Source of the DNA: Halobaculum roseum
Lineage (GTDB): Archaea > Halobacteriota > Halobacteria > Halobacteriales > Haloferacaceae
Reading direction: 5' to 3'
Assembly: GCF_019880245.1 (NCBI RefSeq)
Contig: NZ_CP082286.1
Location: 2,126,521 to 2,190,520, forward strand
DNA length: 64,000 nt
Position numbers and translations under genes: made by a program. Below, one piece after another: positions 50,172 through 59,084 of the stretch (its first letter is position 1; every line of letters begins with the position of its first letter). The notes below the pieces were generated by a model. It had not been told where the DNA came from and made no database searches. It worked only from the letters and a program-made list of their open reading frames with translations.

Positions 50172-50478
50172 AGGTTGGGCGTACCCGGTACGTGGAACCG
50201 GGACCACGTATAGTCGCCAGACCGTTGGCGGCGCTTCGCTCGGTTCACGGGCCGTTCACGACCGTTCGCGCCGCGGTCGAGGGGAGAGACGGTCGATTCA
50301 CGACTGTTTCTTAGACGGTTAGACTATTCATCGGCTTCTCTCAGGGCGTTATCGTGGGACTACCCGGGTCGCCGCCGTCCGGGTTCGAACCGCACGGTTC
50401 GTGCGGTCGAAGCGCACGCTTTGCGGCGATGTCCGCCGCGACGCGAGGGCTTTGGGCGGACGGAGTGTTTCGATTCGT
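50172..50478. other. 307-bp divergent promoter region
   Basis: It separates the small membrane protein (minus) from the MFS gene (plus). AT-rich GACTGTTTCTTAGACGGTTAGACTATTC at ~50302-50329 contains a TTAGAC direct repeat. At 50390-50406 CCGCACG-GTT-CGTGCGG is a perfect 7-bp hairpin, overlapping the palindrome GGTTCGAACC (50382-50391). No gene is credible here. Confidence 0.5.
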
Positions 50479-51801
50479 ATGAATCTCCCCGCCGCGCGTC
50501 GCCCCCGCATCGATCGCGGGACGGCGCTGGTCGGACTCGCCGCGGTCACGCGAGTCACCGCGGGGGCCCTCCTCGGCACGTCGCTGGCGGTCCACGTCGG
50601 GCGAACCGGGTCGGCGCTCGAGGTGTCGCTGCTCGCGACCGCGTTCTCGCTCGGCATCATCCTGTTCGCGCCCGTCTGGGGCGCGTTCGCGGACGTGACC
50701 GGTCGCCGGAAGCTGATCCTCGTCGCTACCGGCCTCGGCGCGACGCTCGCGCTCACGCCGCTGATCGCCGTCGACGCCGTCGCGGCCGCCGCCTCGGCGG
50801 TGCTCCCCGTCACTGTCGACCCAGTGTGGATTCAGGTGCTCGTGCGGGGGCTGTACGCGGTCTTCATCGCCGGATTCGGACCGCTGATGTTGACGGTCGC
50901 CTCCGAGCGCGGCGGTCCCGGCGGTCGCGGGAAGTCCGTCGGCTCTTACAACGCCTTCACCGCCGCGGGGTCGGGCGCCGGCCAGTTCACCTCGGGGCTG
51001 CTCCTCGGCGCGCTCGTCCCCGGCGACGTGTACGTCGTCGTCGCGGCCGTCTCGCTGTCGGCGACCGTCGCCGTCGCGCTCGTCGACCCCGGCGACGCGA
51101 CGCCGGACCCCGACGCGGAGTCGCTTCCGCGGGAGATCCGGTCGCGGCTGCTGCCCGCCGCCGGCGAGCGCGGTCACCTCTCGACGAACGGGCTCGGCTG
51201 GCTCTACCTCGGCCTGTCGGCTCGGCAGGCGACCGTCTCGGGCGTCGGCGCGCTCATGCCCGTGTACATCGTGGCGACCTTGGGGCTCCCGGAGGCGTGG
51301 ATGGGCGCGGTGCTGGCGTTCAACCCCGTTTCACAGACCGCGTTGATGTACTACCTCGGCGGCGTCGTCGACGAGCGGGGGCGCAAGCCGATGATCACGC
51401 TCGGGATGGCCGGCTCGGCCGTCTTCGGCCTCGTCGCGGCGGCGGCGGTGTTCGCGCCCGGCGGGCTCGCGGCCGCCGGCGTCGTCGCGCTCGGCTACGT
51501 CACGCTCGCGGTCGCGTTCTCCGCGATGTGGACCGGGTCGGTCGCGTTCGTCGGCGACGTGGCGCCGGAGAACCGCGAGTCCGAGCTGATGGGGCTGGCC
51601 TCGACCGCGCGGTCAGTCGGGGGCGTCGTCGGCCCGCTGGGCGTCGGCGCCGTCGCCACGGTCGCGGGCTACCCGACGGCGTTCGCGGCGGCGTCGGTGC
51701 TCGCGCTGGCGGCGGCCGCGGTCGTCTCGCTCCGCGTCGCCGAGAGCCGCCCGGCGGTCCCCGGCGCCGGTACGGGAGCCGGCGTTCCCGCGGACGACTG
51801 A
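50479..51801 (+). CDS. MFS transporter
   Basis: A 440-residue major facilitator with twelve predicted helices. The loop 2-3 signature reads GAFADVTGRRKLILVATGLG, and the equivalent loop 8-9 GGVVDERGRKPMITLGMAGS. Together with a preserved Arg in the first half (AAVTRVTAGALLG), this fits drug/metabolite efflux-type MFS proteins. ATG at 50479 is chosen since the upstream in-frame extension is arginine-rich and overlaps the promoter hairpin. Substrate unknown. Confidence 0.86.
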   Translation: MNLPAARRPRIDRGTALVGLAAVTRVTAGALLGTSLAVHVGRTGSALEVSLLATAFSLGIILFAPVWGAFADVTGRRKLILVATGLGATLALTPLIAVDAVAAAASAVLPVTVDPVWIQVLVRGLYAVFIAGFGPLMLTVASERGGPGGRGKSVGSYNAFTAAGSGAGQFTSGLLLGALVPGDVYVVVAAVSLSATVAVALVDPGDATPDPDAESLPREIRSRLLPAAGERGHLSTNGLGWLYLGLSARQATVSGVGALMPVYIVATLGLPEAWMGAVLAFNPVSQTALMYYLGGVVDERGRKPMITLGMAGSAVFGLVAAAAVFAPGGLAAAGVVALGYVTLAVAFSAMWTGSVAFVGDVAPENRESELMGLASTARSVGGVVGPLGVGAVATVAGYPTAFAAASVLALAAAAVVSLRVAESRPAVPGAGTGAGVPADD

Positions 51802-51871
51802 CGGGGTCGTCGGGACGAACGATCGCCGCGCCGCCGACCGACTTTTGCCCTCCGGGGCCGACCGCCCGTCC

Positions 51872-52609
51872 ATGCGTGACATCGACGGCGACGCGGTCGC
51901 GATCACGGGCGCGAGTTCGGGCATCGGCGCGGCGACGGCGCGGACGCTCGCGGCGGCGGGCGTCGACCTGGCGCTGGGCGCCAGACGCGAGGACCGGCTG
52001 GCCGACCTCGCGGCCGAACTGGAGACCGAACACGGCGTCCGCGTCGAGGCGACCGCCGTCGACGTGACCGAGCGCGAGCGGGTCGAGGCGTTCGTCGAGG
52101 GCGCCGCGGAGGCGCTCGACGGGCTCGACGGCGTGGTCGTCAACGCCGGCGTCGGCCTCGACGGCGACCTCGACTCGATGTCGATCGACGACTACCGCAC
52201 GATGATGGGCGTCAACGTCGACGGCGCCTTTCACACGGCGCGGGCGGCGCTCCCGCACCTCCGCGAGTCCGACGGGACGCTCGTGTTCGTCGCCAGCTTC
52301 GCGGGCGAGTACCCCCGCCCCGGTAACCCGGTGTACGCCGCGAGCAAGTGGTGGGTCCGCGGCTTCGCCCACAGTCTCGAGGGCAGCGTCGGTCCCGACG
52401 GCGTCGCCGTCAGCGTCGTCAACCCCACCGAGGTGCGCACCGAGTTCGCCAGCGAGCAGGGGGCGTCCTTCGAGGAGCAGTTCGACTCCGAGGACGTGAC
52501 GGACCCGGGAGCCATCGCGGACGGCATCCGCTTTTGTCTCTCCCAGGAGGGTACCGATACCGTGAGCGAACTCGACCTGTACCGACGCGATAAGTTCTCC
52601 GGGTGGTGA
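51872..52609 (+). CDS. SDR family NAD(P)-dependent oxidoreductase
   Basis: A 245-residue classical SDR. Cofactor loop TGASSGIG (residues 12-19), NAG, a catalytic Ser in FVAS and YAASKWW for Tyr-Lys are visible. The C-terminal region with VNPTEVRTEF and EDVTDPGAIADGIRFCL matches the YdfG/serine-dehydrogenase-like group. It follows the MFS gene by 70 bases on the same strand. Confidence 0.86.
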   Translation: MRDIDGDAVAITGASSGIGAATARTLAAAGVDLALGARREDRLADLAAELETEHGVRVEATAVDVTERERVEAFVEGAAEALDGLDGVVVNAGVGLDGDLDSMSIDDYRTMMGVNVDGAFHTARAALPHLRESDGTLVFVASFAGEYPRPGNPVYAASKWWVRGFAHSLEGSVGPDGVAVSVVNPTEVRTEFASEQGASFEEQFDSEDVTDPGAIADGIRFCLSQEGTDTVSELDLYRRDKFSGW

Positions 52610-52722
52610 GGCGCCCGGCGCGGTCGTTCGCCGCTGCTCACGCCGCCCCGAGACTGCCGCCGGATCTGATAGAAACAACTGTTAACTCCGACCACGTCAT
52701 TAGATCACACGGGTGATCCCCG

Positions 52723-52866
52723 ATGTGCCACTTCGAACGCTACAGAGCCGAAGGCGAGTACGAGTTCCCGAAGGAACCTGAGGAACGCGACGGGGAAGCC
52801 GAGTTCGAGGACGAGTTCGAGGCGGCCGAGGACGTCCGCATCGTCGCCGACGGCGGCGACGAATAG
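52723..52866 (+). CDS. Small acidic protein (47 aa)
   Basis: A 47-residue, strongly acidic protein (MCHFERYRAEGEYEFPKEPEE, then EDEFEAAEDVRIVADGGDE). It follows an AT-rich ACAACTGTTAAC promoter-like stretch. No family recognised; the MCHFE start resembles other short haloarchaeal acidic proteins. Confidence 0.5.
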   Translation: MCHFERYRAEGEYEFPKEPEERDGEAEFEDEFEAAEDVRIVADGGDE

Positions 52867-52995
52867 CGTCCCCGGACCGCGGACCAGTCGCGGGCGACCG
52901 CGACCGGCTGGCGCGCACCGGCGACGGCGGACGGTTGCTCGTCGCGGTCGCCCACCCGCGATCGATTCTTTTCCACGTTCCGTGAGGTGCCGACC

Positions 52996-53574
52996 ATGGG
53001 CACGATCGACGACCCCTACCGGCTGGTCGAGTGTTCCGACTGCGGCGCCCTCGCCGTCGGCGGGGACGAGGTCGGGTGTTGCGGGTCCGCGATGACCCCC
53101 GTCGGCCGGCCGGGCGACGACGCGACAGACGCCACGCCGTCGCCGGGCGCTCCCGACCGCGCGGACGACTTCGGGGATCCCCCGGAGCCGGACCTGGACG
53201 AACTCCTCCGGGTCGTGTTCGGCATGTCGCCGGCGGAGCTCGACGTCTGTCTGTGTGTCATGGAACACGGGACGGTCTCGGTCGCAGAGCTGACCGACCG
53301 CGTCGACTACGACCGCAGCGTCGTCGCTCGCCACCTCAACCACCTCGCGGATCTGGGGGTCGTCGAGAAGCGACGGCAGATCCTCGACCGCGGCGGCGAC
53401 GTGTACGTGTACACCCCGGAACCGCCCGAAACCGTTCGCCGGCGGTTTCGCGAGACGTTCCTCCGGTGGGCCGCCGTCGGCGTCGACCGCATCGACGACC
53501 TGAGCCGCGAGAAGGTCGAGGGGATCGCCGAGGCGGCGTCGGCGACCGAATGGACCGTGTTCAGGGAGTCGTAG
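52996..53574 (+). CDS. TrmB/MarR-like HTH regulator with N-terminal zinc ribbon
   Basis: A 192-residue protein. An N-terminal Cys-rich part (CSDCGALAVGGDEVGCCG) is followed by an acidic linker. A winged helix spans ~75-150 (LLRVVFGMSPAELDVCLCVMEHGTVSVAELTDRVDYDRSVVARHLNHLADLGVVEKRR). The wing DRGGDVYVYTPEPPETVRRRF fits haloarchaeal TrmB-type transcription factors. ATG at 52996. Target genes are not evident. Confidence 0.78.
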   Translation: MGTIDDPYRLVECSDCGALAVGGDEVGCCGSAMTPVGRPGDDATDATPSPGAPDRADDFGDPPEPDLDELLRVVFGMSPAELDVCLCVMEHGTVSVAELTDRVDYDRSVVARHLNHLADLGVVEKRRQILDRGGDVYVYTPEPPETVRRRFRETFLRWAAVGVDRIDDLSREKVEGIAEAASATEWTVFRES

Positions 53575-53638
53575 CCCCGGCGGAGATCGGAACGGGACGC
53601 CCGACCCGGGGAGGGTGTCCCTCCCCGGTGCGGGCCGT

Positions 53639-54112
53639 TCAGACCGCGTCGTCGATCGCGACGTAGACGCCGCCGAGGACCAGCCCGTAGACGACGTGCC
53701 ACAGCAGCGACGGCGCCGCGAAGTTGGGCAGCGGCGGACTCGCCGGCGACCCGACGGCGCTCAGCCACACCGGCATCACCAGCGCCGCGAGGACCGCCCA
53801 GGTGACGACGCCCCAGCCGACGCCGAGGCCGACCACCTTCGCGTCGGAGTCGAGACCGACCGCGCCGGCGATGCCGGCGAAGGCGACCCCGAGTACCGCG
53901 CCGTGAGAGACGTGGACCACCATCCCGACCCCCGGGTTCGGCGGCGGCGCGAGCCCGTACAGCGACGGGATCGCGACCGCGATCGTCGGGGGATTCATGG
54001 CGATCACCAGCACGCCCATCGCGATCCCGCCGGCGATCCCGGCGAGCGTTCCCGCGCGCCAGTTGCCCGGCGGCGATTCGGTACCGTGTGCGGACTCAGT
54101 CTGTGTCGACAT
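53639..54112 (-). CDS. Four-helix membrane protein (DUF6789-like)
   Basis: A 157-residue membrane protein. Four hydrophobic segments are visible: LAGIAGGIAMGVLVIAM, GMVVHVSHGAVLGVAFAGIAG, VVGLGVGWGVVTWAVLAALVMPVW and LLWHVVYGLVLGGVYVAI. His residues lie in helices 2 and 4 (HVSHG, WHVVYG). This spacing resembles haloarchaeal DUF6789/histidine-containing small membrane proteins. Function unknown. Confidence 0.68.
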   Translation of the reverse strand: MSTQTESAHGTESPPGNWRAGTLAGIAGGIAMGVLVIAMNPPTIAVAIPSLYGLAPPPNPGVGMVVHVSHGAVLGVAFAGIAGAVGLDSDAKVVGLGVGWGVVTWAVLAALVMPVWLSAVGSPASPPLPNFAAPSLLWHVVYGLVLGGVYVAIDDAV

Positions 54113-54247
54113 GCGTGCTCACGGTTCGCTCGGCGGCGACAAGGCGGCGCGCCGGCTGTTCGCACGCGCGGCTCTACGGCGATGGATTGAAATAGGAGTT
54201 CGCAACCGGCCCGACCGGTCGGGCCCTCGGCGGTCGGGGGCGCCGCG

Positions 54248-54604
54248 CTAGAAGGTGATGATCTCGTAGTCGTCGTCGACGAGGCTCCGGATGCTGGGGT
54301 GGCCGTCGTGCTCGTCCAGCGTCACGAGGCCGGCGTCCTGGACCGCGTCCTCGACGCCGAAGGCGCCCGAGCAGTAGTCACAGACGGAGGTGTCGTCGCG
54401 AACCGACCGATACAGTTCGTGGTAGTCGCTGTCCTCGTCCTCGAGTTCCGGGACCCACTGCGTCCCCGCGCCGTCGAAGACGAGCTCGAGTTCGTCCTCC
54501 TCGTTCTCCGCGAACTCCTTGGCCGCCTCCAGCCCGTTCGCGAGTCGACCGAGGTTCTCGTGACCGTCCGTTCCTGCCAGAATGATGATCGCTGCTTTCG
54601 TCAT
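54248..54604 (-). CDS. DsrE/DsrF-like family protein
   Basis: A 118-residue DsrE-fold protein. Strand KAAIIILAGTDGHENLGRLANGLEAAKEF and GAGTQWVPEL open the Rossmann-like fold. A CDYCSGAFGV motif places Cys residues near where sulfur-relay DsrE proteins carry theirs, though a Cys pair is unusual. A TATA-like CCTTTATAAAAAC lies ~75 bases upstream on the minus strand. Possible role in sulfur transfer or redox signalling. Confidence 0.78.
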   Translation of the reverse strand: MTKAAIIILAGTDGHENLGRLANGLEAAKEFAENEEDELELVFDGAGTQWVPELEDEDSDYHELYRSVRDDTSVCDYCSGAFGVEDAVQDAGLVTLDEHDGHPSIRSLVDDDYEIITF

Positions 54605-54788
54605 GGCGAACTACCGTACCGCAAGCCGACGGAAAACTCGACCGTGGCCGTGCGGCGCCGACGCGCTCGGGCGATGTTTTTATAAAGGCGTTCGCGTCCG
54701 CCGGACCGAACGACCGTCGCCGCGGTGTCGGCTGACGATCGCGGCGGCGGAGGCAACCTTATTGTCACACGTTGTCAATGCTCTAGGC

Positions 54789-54974
54789 ATGGGAGTCGAA
54801 TGTGCGATCTGGCGGGCTTGCACCGGCGAGGAGGCGGTGGCACGCGCGAGCGACGCGTCGCCGCCGCGGTCGTTCCGCAACCGGCCGGCCTGTCGGGCGT
54901 GCCTCGACGCGCTCGAGGCGGACCCGACCGTAACCCTGGAGATCGCCGAACGGTTCTCCGCGCGGCCCGCCTGA
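54789..54974 (+). CDS. Small Cys-containing protein (61 aa)
   Basis: A 61-residue protein (MGVECAIWRACTGEEAVARA, NRPACRACLDALEADPTV). Three or four Cys (Cys5, Cys11, CRAC) could bind zinc. The promoter region CAACCTTATTGTCACACG is AT-rich ~30 bases upstream. No family recognised. Confidence 0.5.
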   Translation: MGVECAIWRACTGEEAVARASDASPPRSFRNRPACRACLDALEADPTVTLEIAERFSARPA

Positions 54975-55007
54975 GCGCTCGCGGCCGTCGTGGGGATCGC
55001 GGTCGAC

Positions 55008-55403
55008 TCAGGCGTCCCCGTCGCCGCCGGCGTCCTCCTCGGCCGCCTCGAGGAGCATCACCGCACAGCCCATCAGCGCGACGTTCTTCAGGAAGTTGAT
55101 CTTGTTGCCCTGGCGTTCGCCGCCCTGCTGGTTCCAGAAGTCGTGAATGACCGGCGTCGTGCTCGCGAAGAACACGATGAGCGCGCCGGCGGCGAGGCGG
55201 GGGAACCGCCACAGGATGATGCCGACGTTCGCGACGAACAACATCCCTGTGGCGAACGGGACCGCGACGTCCGGCATCGGGACGCCCTTCTCCTCGGCGA
55301 TCCCCACGCGCTTGTCGTTGTTGCGGAAGCCGTCGATCGCCATGTACGCGAGGATCCCGCCGTACATGAGCCGCCCGAGCCGGGATGGTGCGTCGCCGGC
55401 CAT
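55008..55403 (-). CDS. DoxX family membrane protein
   Basis: A 131-residue four-helix membrane protein of the DoxX/DoxD-like family: LGRLMYGGILAYMAIDGFRN, VAVPFATGMLFVANVGIILW, LAAGALIVFFASTTPVIHDFW and KNVALMGCAVMLLEAA. The helix 1 DGF and helix 3 HDFW blocks are typical. It starts two bases after the stop of the upstream Asp-box protein, so probably co-transcribed. Confidence 0.82.
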   Translation of the reverse strand: MAGDAPSRLGRLMYGGILAYMAIDGFRNNDKRVGIAEEKGVPMPDVAVPFATGMLFVANVGIILWRFPRLAAGALIVFFASTTPVIHDFWNQQGGERQGNKINFLKNVALMGCAVMLLEAAEEDAGGDGDA

Positions 55404-55405
55404 CG

Positions 55406-56452
55406 TCAGATCGCCTCGATCCGGCTCACGTTCGTCCCCACGCGCCCGACGGTGTGGTACTCCCCGTCGTCGCCGCGGCGGATGATCCGTCCCTCCACGT
55501 CGTCGCGGACGTCGGGCACGTCGAACAGCCCGGAGCCACAGAGCACGTCGCCGTCGTGGACGGTCCACGTCTCGATCACCTCGTGGGGTTCGCCGGGGTA
55601 CGGCACGCGCTCGAAGTCGCGCCCGAAGTTGGTCGACTCGAACAGCGCCGTCTCGTGCTCGTCGTTCACCCACGCCGGCGGCGCCTCCTCGCCGCCGCAG
55701 AAGAACACCGTCCCGTCGTGGACGAACACGCGGCGGATGTACGAGAAGTCGTTGCCGCGGTCGACCCGGTTCCACGAGTCGCCGGCGTCGGTCGTCCGCC
55801 ACAGCCCGCCCTCGCCGACCGCGTGACCGAGGCCGAGGTTCTCCAGGTCGTGGTCGAGGTATCCCGTCGTCGCGAGCCACACGTCCTCGGAGACGGGGAG
55901 GATCTGGTGGATGTCGTCGACGATGGTGTCGCGGCGGTCGCGCCACGTCCGCCCGCCGTCGTCGCTCAGGTGGATCCCGCCGGCCTCGACGCCCGCGATG
56001 AGGTGATCGGGACGACCCGGCACGACTTCGAGGGCCCGTAGGCGGGCGTAGTGAGGGTCGATCGGCGACTCCCAGTGACCGCGGGAGGGCAGGTCGCGAA
56101 AGCCCTTCAGCTCCGCCCACGTCTCGCCCTCGTCGACCGAGCGGAACACGTACGGGTCGTTGGTGCCCGCGTACCACGCGCCGTCGCGGGTCGCGAGGAT
56201 CGACCACACCTCGCTTTGCCCGGCGTGCCAGAATCGGTCGCCCAGCGGGACGCCCAGATCGGTCCAGGTGTCGCCGCCGTCGGTCGAGCGGAACGCGCCC
56301 TCCGAGGAGGCGACGAACACGCCCTCCGTGTGGTCGAACGTGCGGACCGCGGTGACGACGCCACACTCCAGCACTCGCTCCGGATCGCCTCGATCGAACG
56401 GGACGGCGTCGACGCGGTACAGCCCCTCGTCGGTCCCGATCAACAGTGACAT
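55406..56452 (-). CDS. Asp-box (sialidase-like/BNR) beta-propeller protein
   Basis: A 348-residue six-bladed propeller. Asp-boxes of the S/T-x-D-x-G-x-T-W type recur: STDGGDTW, SVDEGETW, SDDGGRTW, TTDAGDSW. There is no signal peptide, unlike secreted sialidases, and no catalytic Arg triad can be assigned. It may bind or process a metabolite inside the cell. ATG at 56452 is preferred over one four codons upstream. A TetR-type palindrome and an AT-rich promoter separate it from a divergent TatD-like gene. Confidence 0.8.
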   Translation of the reverse strand: MSLLIGTDEGLYRVDAVPFDRGDPERVLECGVVTAVRTFDHTEGVFVASSEGAFRSTDGGDTWTDLGVPLGDRFWHAGQSEVWSILATRDGAWYAGTNDPYVFRSVDEGETWAELKGFRDLPSRGHWESPIDPHYARLRALEVVPGRPDHLIAGVEAGGIHLSDDGGRTWRDRRDTIVDDIHQILPVSEDVWLATTGYLDHDLENLGLGHAVGEGGLWRTTDAGDSWNRVDRGNDFSYIRRVFVHDGTVFFCGGEEAPPAWVNDEHETALFESTNFGRDFERVPYPGEPHEVIETWTVHDGDVLCGSGLFDVPDVRDDVEGRIIRRGDDGEYHTVGRVGTNVSRIEAI

Positions 56453-56473
56453 ATCGTGTGTCAACGCATCCCA

Positions 56474-56501
56474 GATAATAAATATTTACCAAACTGTAAA
56501 C
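56474..56501. promoter_or_regulatory. Divergent promoter with TetR-type operator
   Basis: AGATAATAAATATTT is the AT-rich core between the Asp-box gene and the TatD-like gene. TTACCAAACTGTAAAC (56486-56501) matches TTACCATCTGGTAAAC at 61417-61432 in 12 of 16 positions, keeping TTACCA and GTAAAC at equal spacing. The latter is next to a TetR gene, so both are probably its operators. Confidence 0.6.
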
Positions 56502-56621
56502 CGCTAAGTGCCGCCGCGATCACGGTCATTGTAACGACGGTGGCGGCCGCACGCTGGACCGACATCCCGCCGACCCGACGGCGGACGACCGCCCACGACC
56601 GCCCACACACACGACCCACCC

Positions 56622-57623
56622 ATGACCGACCACTACCCCACCGCCCGCCCGACGGACGCGACGTACCTGGACGAGGACCTCGACCTTCCGACGGAGCTGC
56701 TGAACACGCCGTGGATCGACGGCCACAACCACGCCCACACGCTGTCGTACGAGGACCGCGAGCGGTACGCCCTCTCGGGGTGTGCGGGGATGGTGATGGT
56801 CTCGTCGGGCTACCACTGGACCCCGTACAAGCCCGTCCGCGCGTCCGATATCCGCTACCTCTGGGACGACGCGATCAACCGCCGCGCGGCCATCGAGCGC
56901 AACCACTTCTTCGAGGCGAAGCTCGGGCTCGGTATCCACACCGGCGTCCGGATCGAGGACCCCGACGCGGTGCTGGAGGCGATGGACGAGTACTGCGAGC
57001 TGGAGGAGATCGCGGTCGTCGGCGAGACGGGCGTCACCCCGAGCCAGCACATCGAGGCGTGGGATCTCGACGAACAGCGCGCCGTCGTCGAGGCCCAGAT
57101 GGGGATCGCCGCCGACCACGACCTCCCCGTGATCCTCCACACGCCGAACACGTCGCCGCCGGCGAAGCGCTCCTACCGCCCCGAACTCGCCACCCCGGGC
57201 TACGAGAAGAACCCCGGGCTCGGCACCGAGCCGGTGATCGACGGCGACAACCCGGCGCTGGAGGCGGTGAAGATCGACGTGGCGGCGGCCCGCGACGCCG
57301 GGCTCCCCGAGGAGCGGGTGATCGCCTCCCACGTCGACGAGAACAACACGGCGTACCTGATGGAGGAGACCGACTGCTACCTCAGCTACACCATCGGCCA
57401 CTCGTGGCTCGTCGGCGTCGACGCCGCGACCGTCGCCGACGCCATCGACGAGTACGGCCCCGAGCGGATCATGATCGACACCGACTGCGCGAACGTCCTT
57501 CGAACGGACCCGTACGCGATCAAGCGGGCGATGTTCGAGCTGTACCGCTACGGCATCGACGCCGACGACATCCGCACGGTCGTGTGGGAGAACCCGAAGC
57601 GCGTGCTCGGGTTCGACGGGTAG
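56622..57623 (+). CDS. TatD-like / amidohydrolase-superfamily metallohydrolase
   Basis: A 333-residue metal-dependent hydrolase of the amidohydrolase superfamily. IDGHNHAH provides the HxH motif, VVGETGVTPS the bridging Glu, VILHTPN the third His, SHVDENN the fourth and MIDTDCANVLR the Asp. Haloarchaeal relatives are called TatD-related. The surrounding Asp-box, DoxX and, further down, FAH/amidohydrolase genes suggest a role in small-molecule breakdown rather than DNA repair. Confidence 0.82.
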   Translation: MTDHYPTARPTDATYLDEDLDLPTELLNTPWIDGHNHAHTLSYEDRERYALSGCAGMVMVSSGYHWTPYKPVRASDIRYLWDDAINRRAAIERNHFFEAKLGLGIHTGVRIEDPDAVLEAMDEYCELEEIAVVGETGVTPSQHIEAWDLDEQRAVVEAQMGIAADHDLPVILHTPNTSPPAKRSYRPELATPGYEKNPGLGTEPVIDGDNPALEAVKIDVAAARDAGLPEERVIASHVDENNTAYLMEETDCYLSYTIGHSWLVGVDAATVADAIDEYGPERIMIDTDCANVLRTDPYAIKRAMFELYRYGIDADDIRTVVWENPKRVLGFDG

Positions 57624-57862
57624 TCGACGCATCGGCCGCCAGTTCGGCTCGGTTCGCACCGTCGCGGTCGGACCGCGATCCGGTTCTCTGTGCCGGCTCG
57701 ATCAGGGTCCTGTTCACGGCCGCGATCGAGGTACCCGACGAGTTCGGGAGCGATCGTATCCCCGAGCGGTCGGCTCACGCCGACAACCGGGGTCGAGAAC
57801 GACCGCTGAGGCCGGAGCAGGAAGTACCCCATTCTTGATATGCTGGCCGAAAACACCGCCGT

Positions 57863-58927
57863 ATGAACGGTTTGGAACTCACGTTTCGCCTGATCGCCGG
57901 TCTCCTTCTCATTCTCGCGAACGGGTTCTTCGTCGCCATCGAGTTCGCACTGACCCGCGTTCGACAGTACCCACGATCCGAGTTCGACGTTCCGGGCCTC
58001 CGACGGGCCTGGGAGATGACACAGGACCTCGAGATCTATCTCACGAGCTGTCAGGTCGGCATCTCCGCGACCAGTATCGCCGTCGGCATCGTCGCGGAAC
58101 CGGCGTTGGCCGCGTTGATCGAACCCGTCTTCGAGAACACGCTGCTCGCGTCGATCGGGGCGGGCGGCATCGTCGCGTTCGTCATCATCAACCTACTCCA
58201 CCTGACTCACGGGGAACAGACGCCCACGTATCTCGGGGTCGAACGGACGAAATTCGTCGCTCGGTACGGTGCGACCCCGCTCTACTGGTTTGCCAAGGTA
58301 CTCTATCCCGTTATCGTGATCGGCGACGTCGTCGCCAAGTGGACGCTCGGACTGTTCGGCGTCGAGATGACCGGCGCCTGGCTCGAAACCGAAGCCGACC
58401 GTGTCCAATCGCGGGCGGACCTCCGCCACCGACTCGGGTCCTTGCTCGACCGAGGGAACCTCTCCGAGGAGCGCAAAGAGGAGGTCATCAACGCCTTCAC
58501 CGTCGGCGAAGAGCCCGTCAGCGAAATCATGACCGACCGTGAAGACATCGTGTTCCTCTCGAAAGACGCCCCCGTGCAAGAGAACCTCGATCGGATCGGA
58601 ACGAGCCCTCACACTCGGTTTCCCCTGATCGGGGATGATATCTCCGATTTCAGGGGCATCGTTTATATCCCTGCGGTTATCGACCGGATCGACGAGCTTC
58701 AACGCGTCGAGGTCACGTTAGAGGACATCGCTGCATCGGCGATGACGCTACAAGCGGATACCCTCATCAGCGATGCCGTCGACCGGTTTCAGGAGGAACA
58801 CCAGGAACTCGCACTCGTGTATTCCGAAGCCGAAGGGACCGTCGTGGGACTGATCACTGCGACGGACGCCCTGGAGGCGGTGATGGGCGAGATCAAGGAC
58901 CCACTCGATATCGAACTCCAGAACTGA
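57863..58927 (+). CDS. CNNM-domain / CBS-pair membrane protein (CorC/HlyC-like)
   Basis: A 354-residue protein. The DUF21/CNNM bundle (residues ~1-180) has ADGFFVAIEFALTRVR-like opening (NGFFVAIEFALTRV) and LHLTHGEQTPTYLGVER. Two CBS motifs follow, the first around SEIMTDREDIVFL. The second carries VGLITATDALEAVMGEI. The transporter-associated CorC domain at the C-terminus is absent. CNNM/CorC proteins export Mg2+ or resist its loss. A promoter-like CTTGATATGC precedes the ATG at 57863. Confidence 0.85.
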   Translation: MNGLELTFRLIAGLLLILANGFFVAIEFALTRVRQYPRSEFDVPGLRRAWEMTQDLEIYLTSCQVGISATSIAVGIVAEPALAALIEPVFENTLLASIGAGGIVAFVIINLLHLTHGEQTPTYLGVERTKFVARYGATPLYWFAKVLYPVIVIGDVVAKWTLGLFGVEMTGAWLETEADRVQSRADLRHRLGSLLDRGNLSEERKEEVINAFTVGEEPVSEIMTDREDIVFLSKDAPVQENLDRIGTSPHTRFPLIGDDISDFRGIVYIPAVIDRIDELQRVEVTLEDIAASAMTLQADTLISDAVDRFQEEHQELALVYSEAEGTVVGLITATDALEAVMGEIKDPLDIELQN

Positions 58928-59084
58928 ACGAGGAGTCACGGTGAACCGAACGGACTGCGTGAGTCGGTCCTCGTACACTGTGTGAGTTGCGAGGTTCACG
59001 GACACACCCACCGGGTGGTGCAGCGACAAGAATATCGACCTACTGGGGTTCGACAGCCCCGCGGGACCGGGCTCCCGCTCGCGC

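Noticed and set aside
50341-50410. tRNA-like stretch (ACCCGGGTCGCC and GGTTCGAACC)
   Set aside because: It resembles T-arm pieces, but no acceptor stem or proper T-stem can be formed and the T-loop is incomplete. At most a degraded fragment; no tRNA gene can be supported.
56622-57623. TatD as a DNase for DNA repair
   Set aside because: The amidohydrolase-type metal motifs are clear, but neighbours are metabolic and the family name does not prove nuclease activity.
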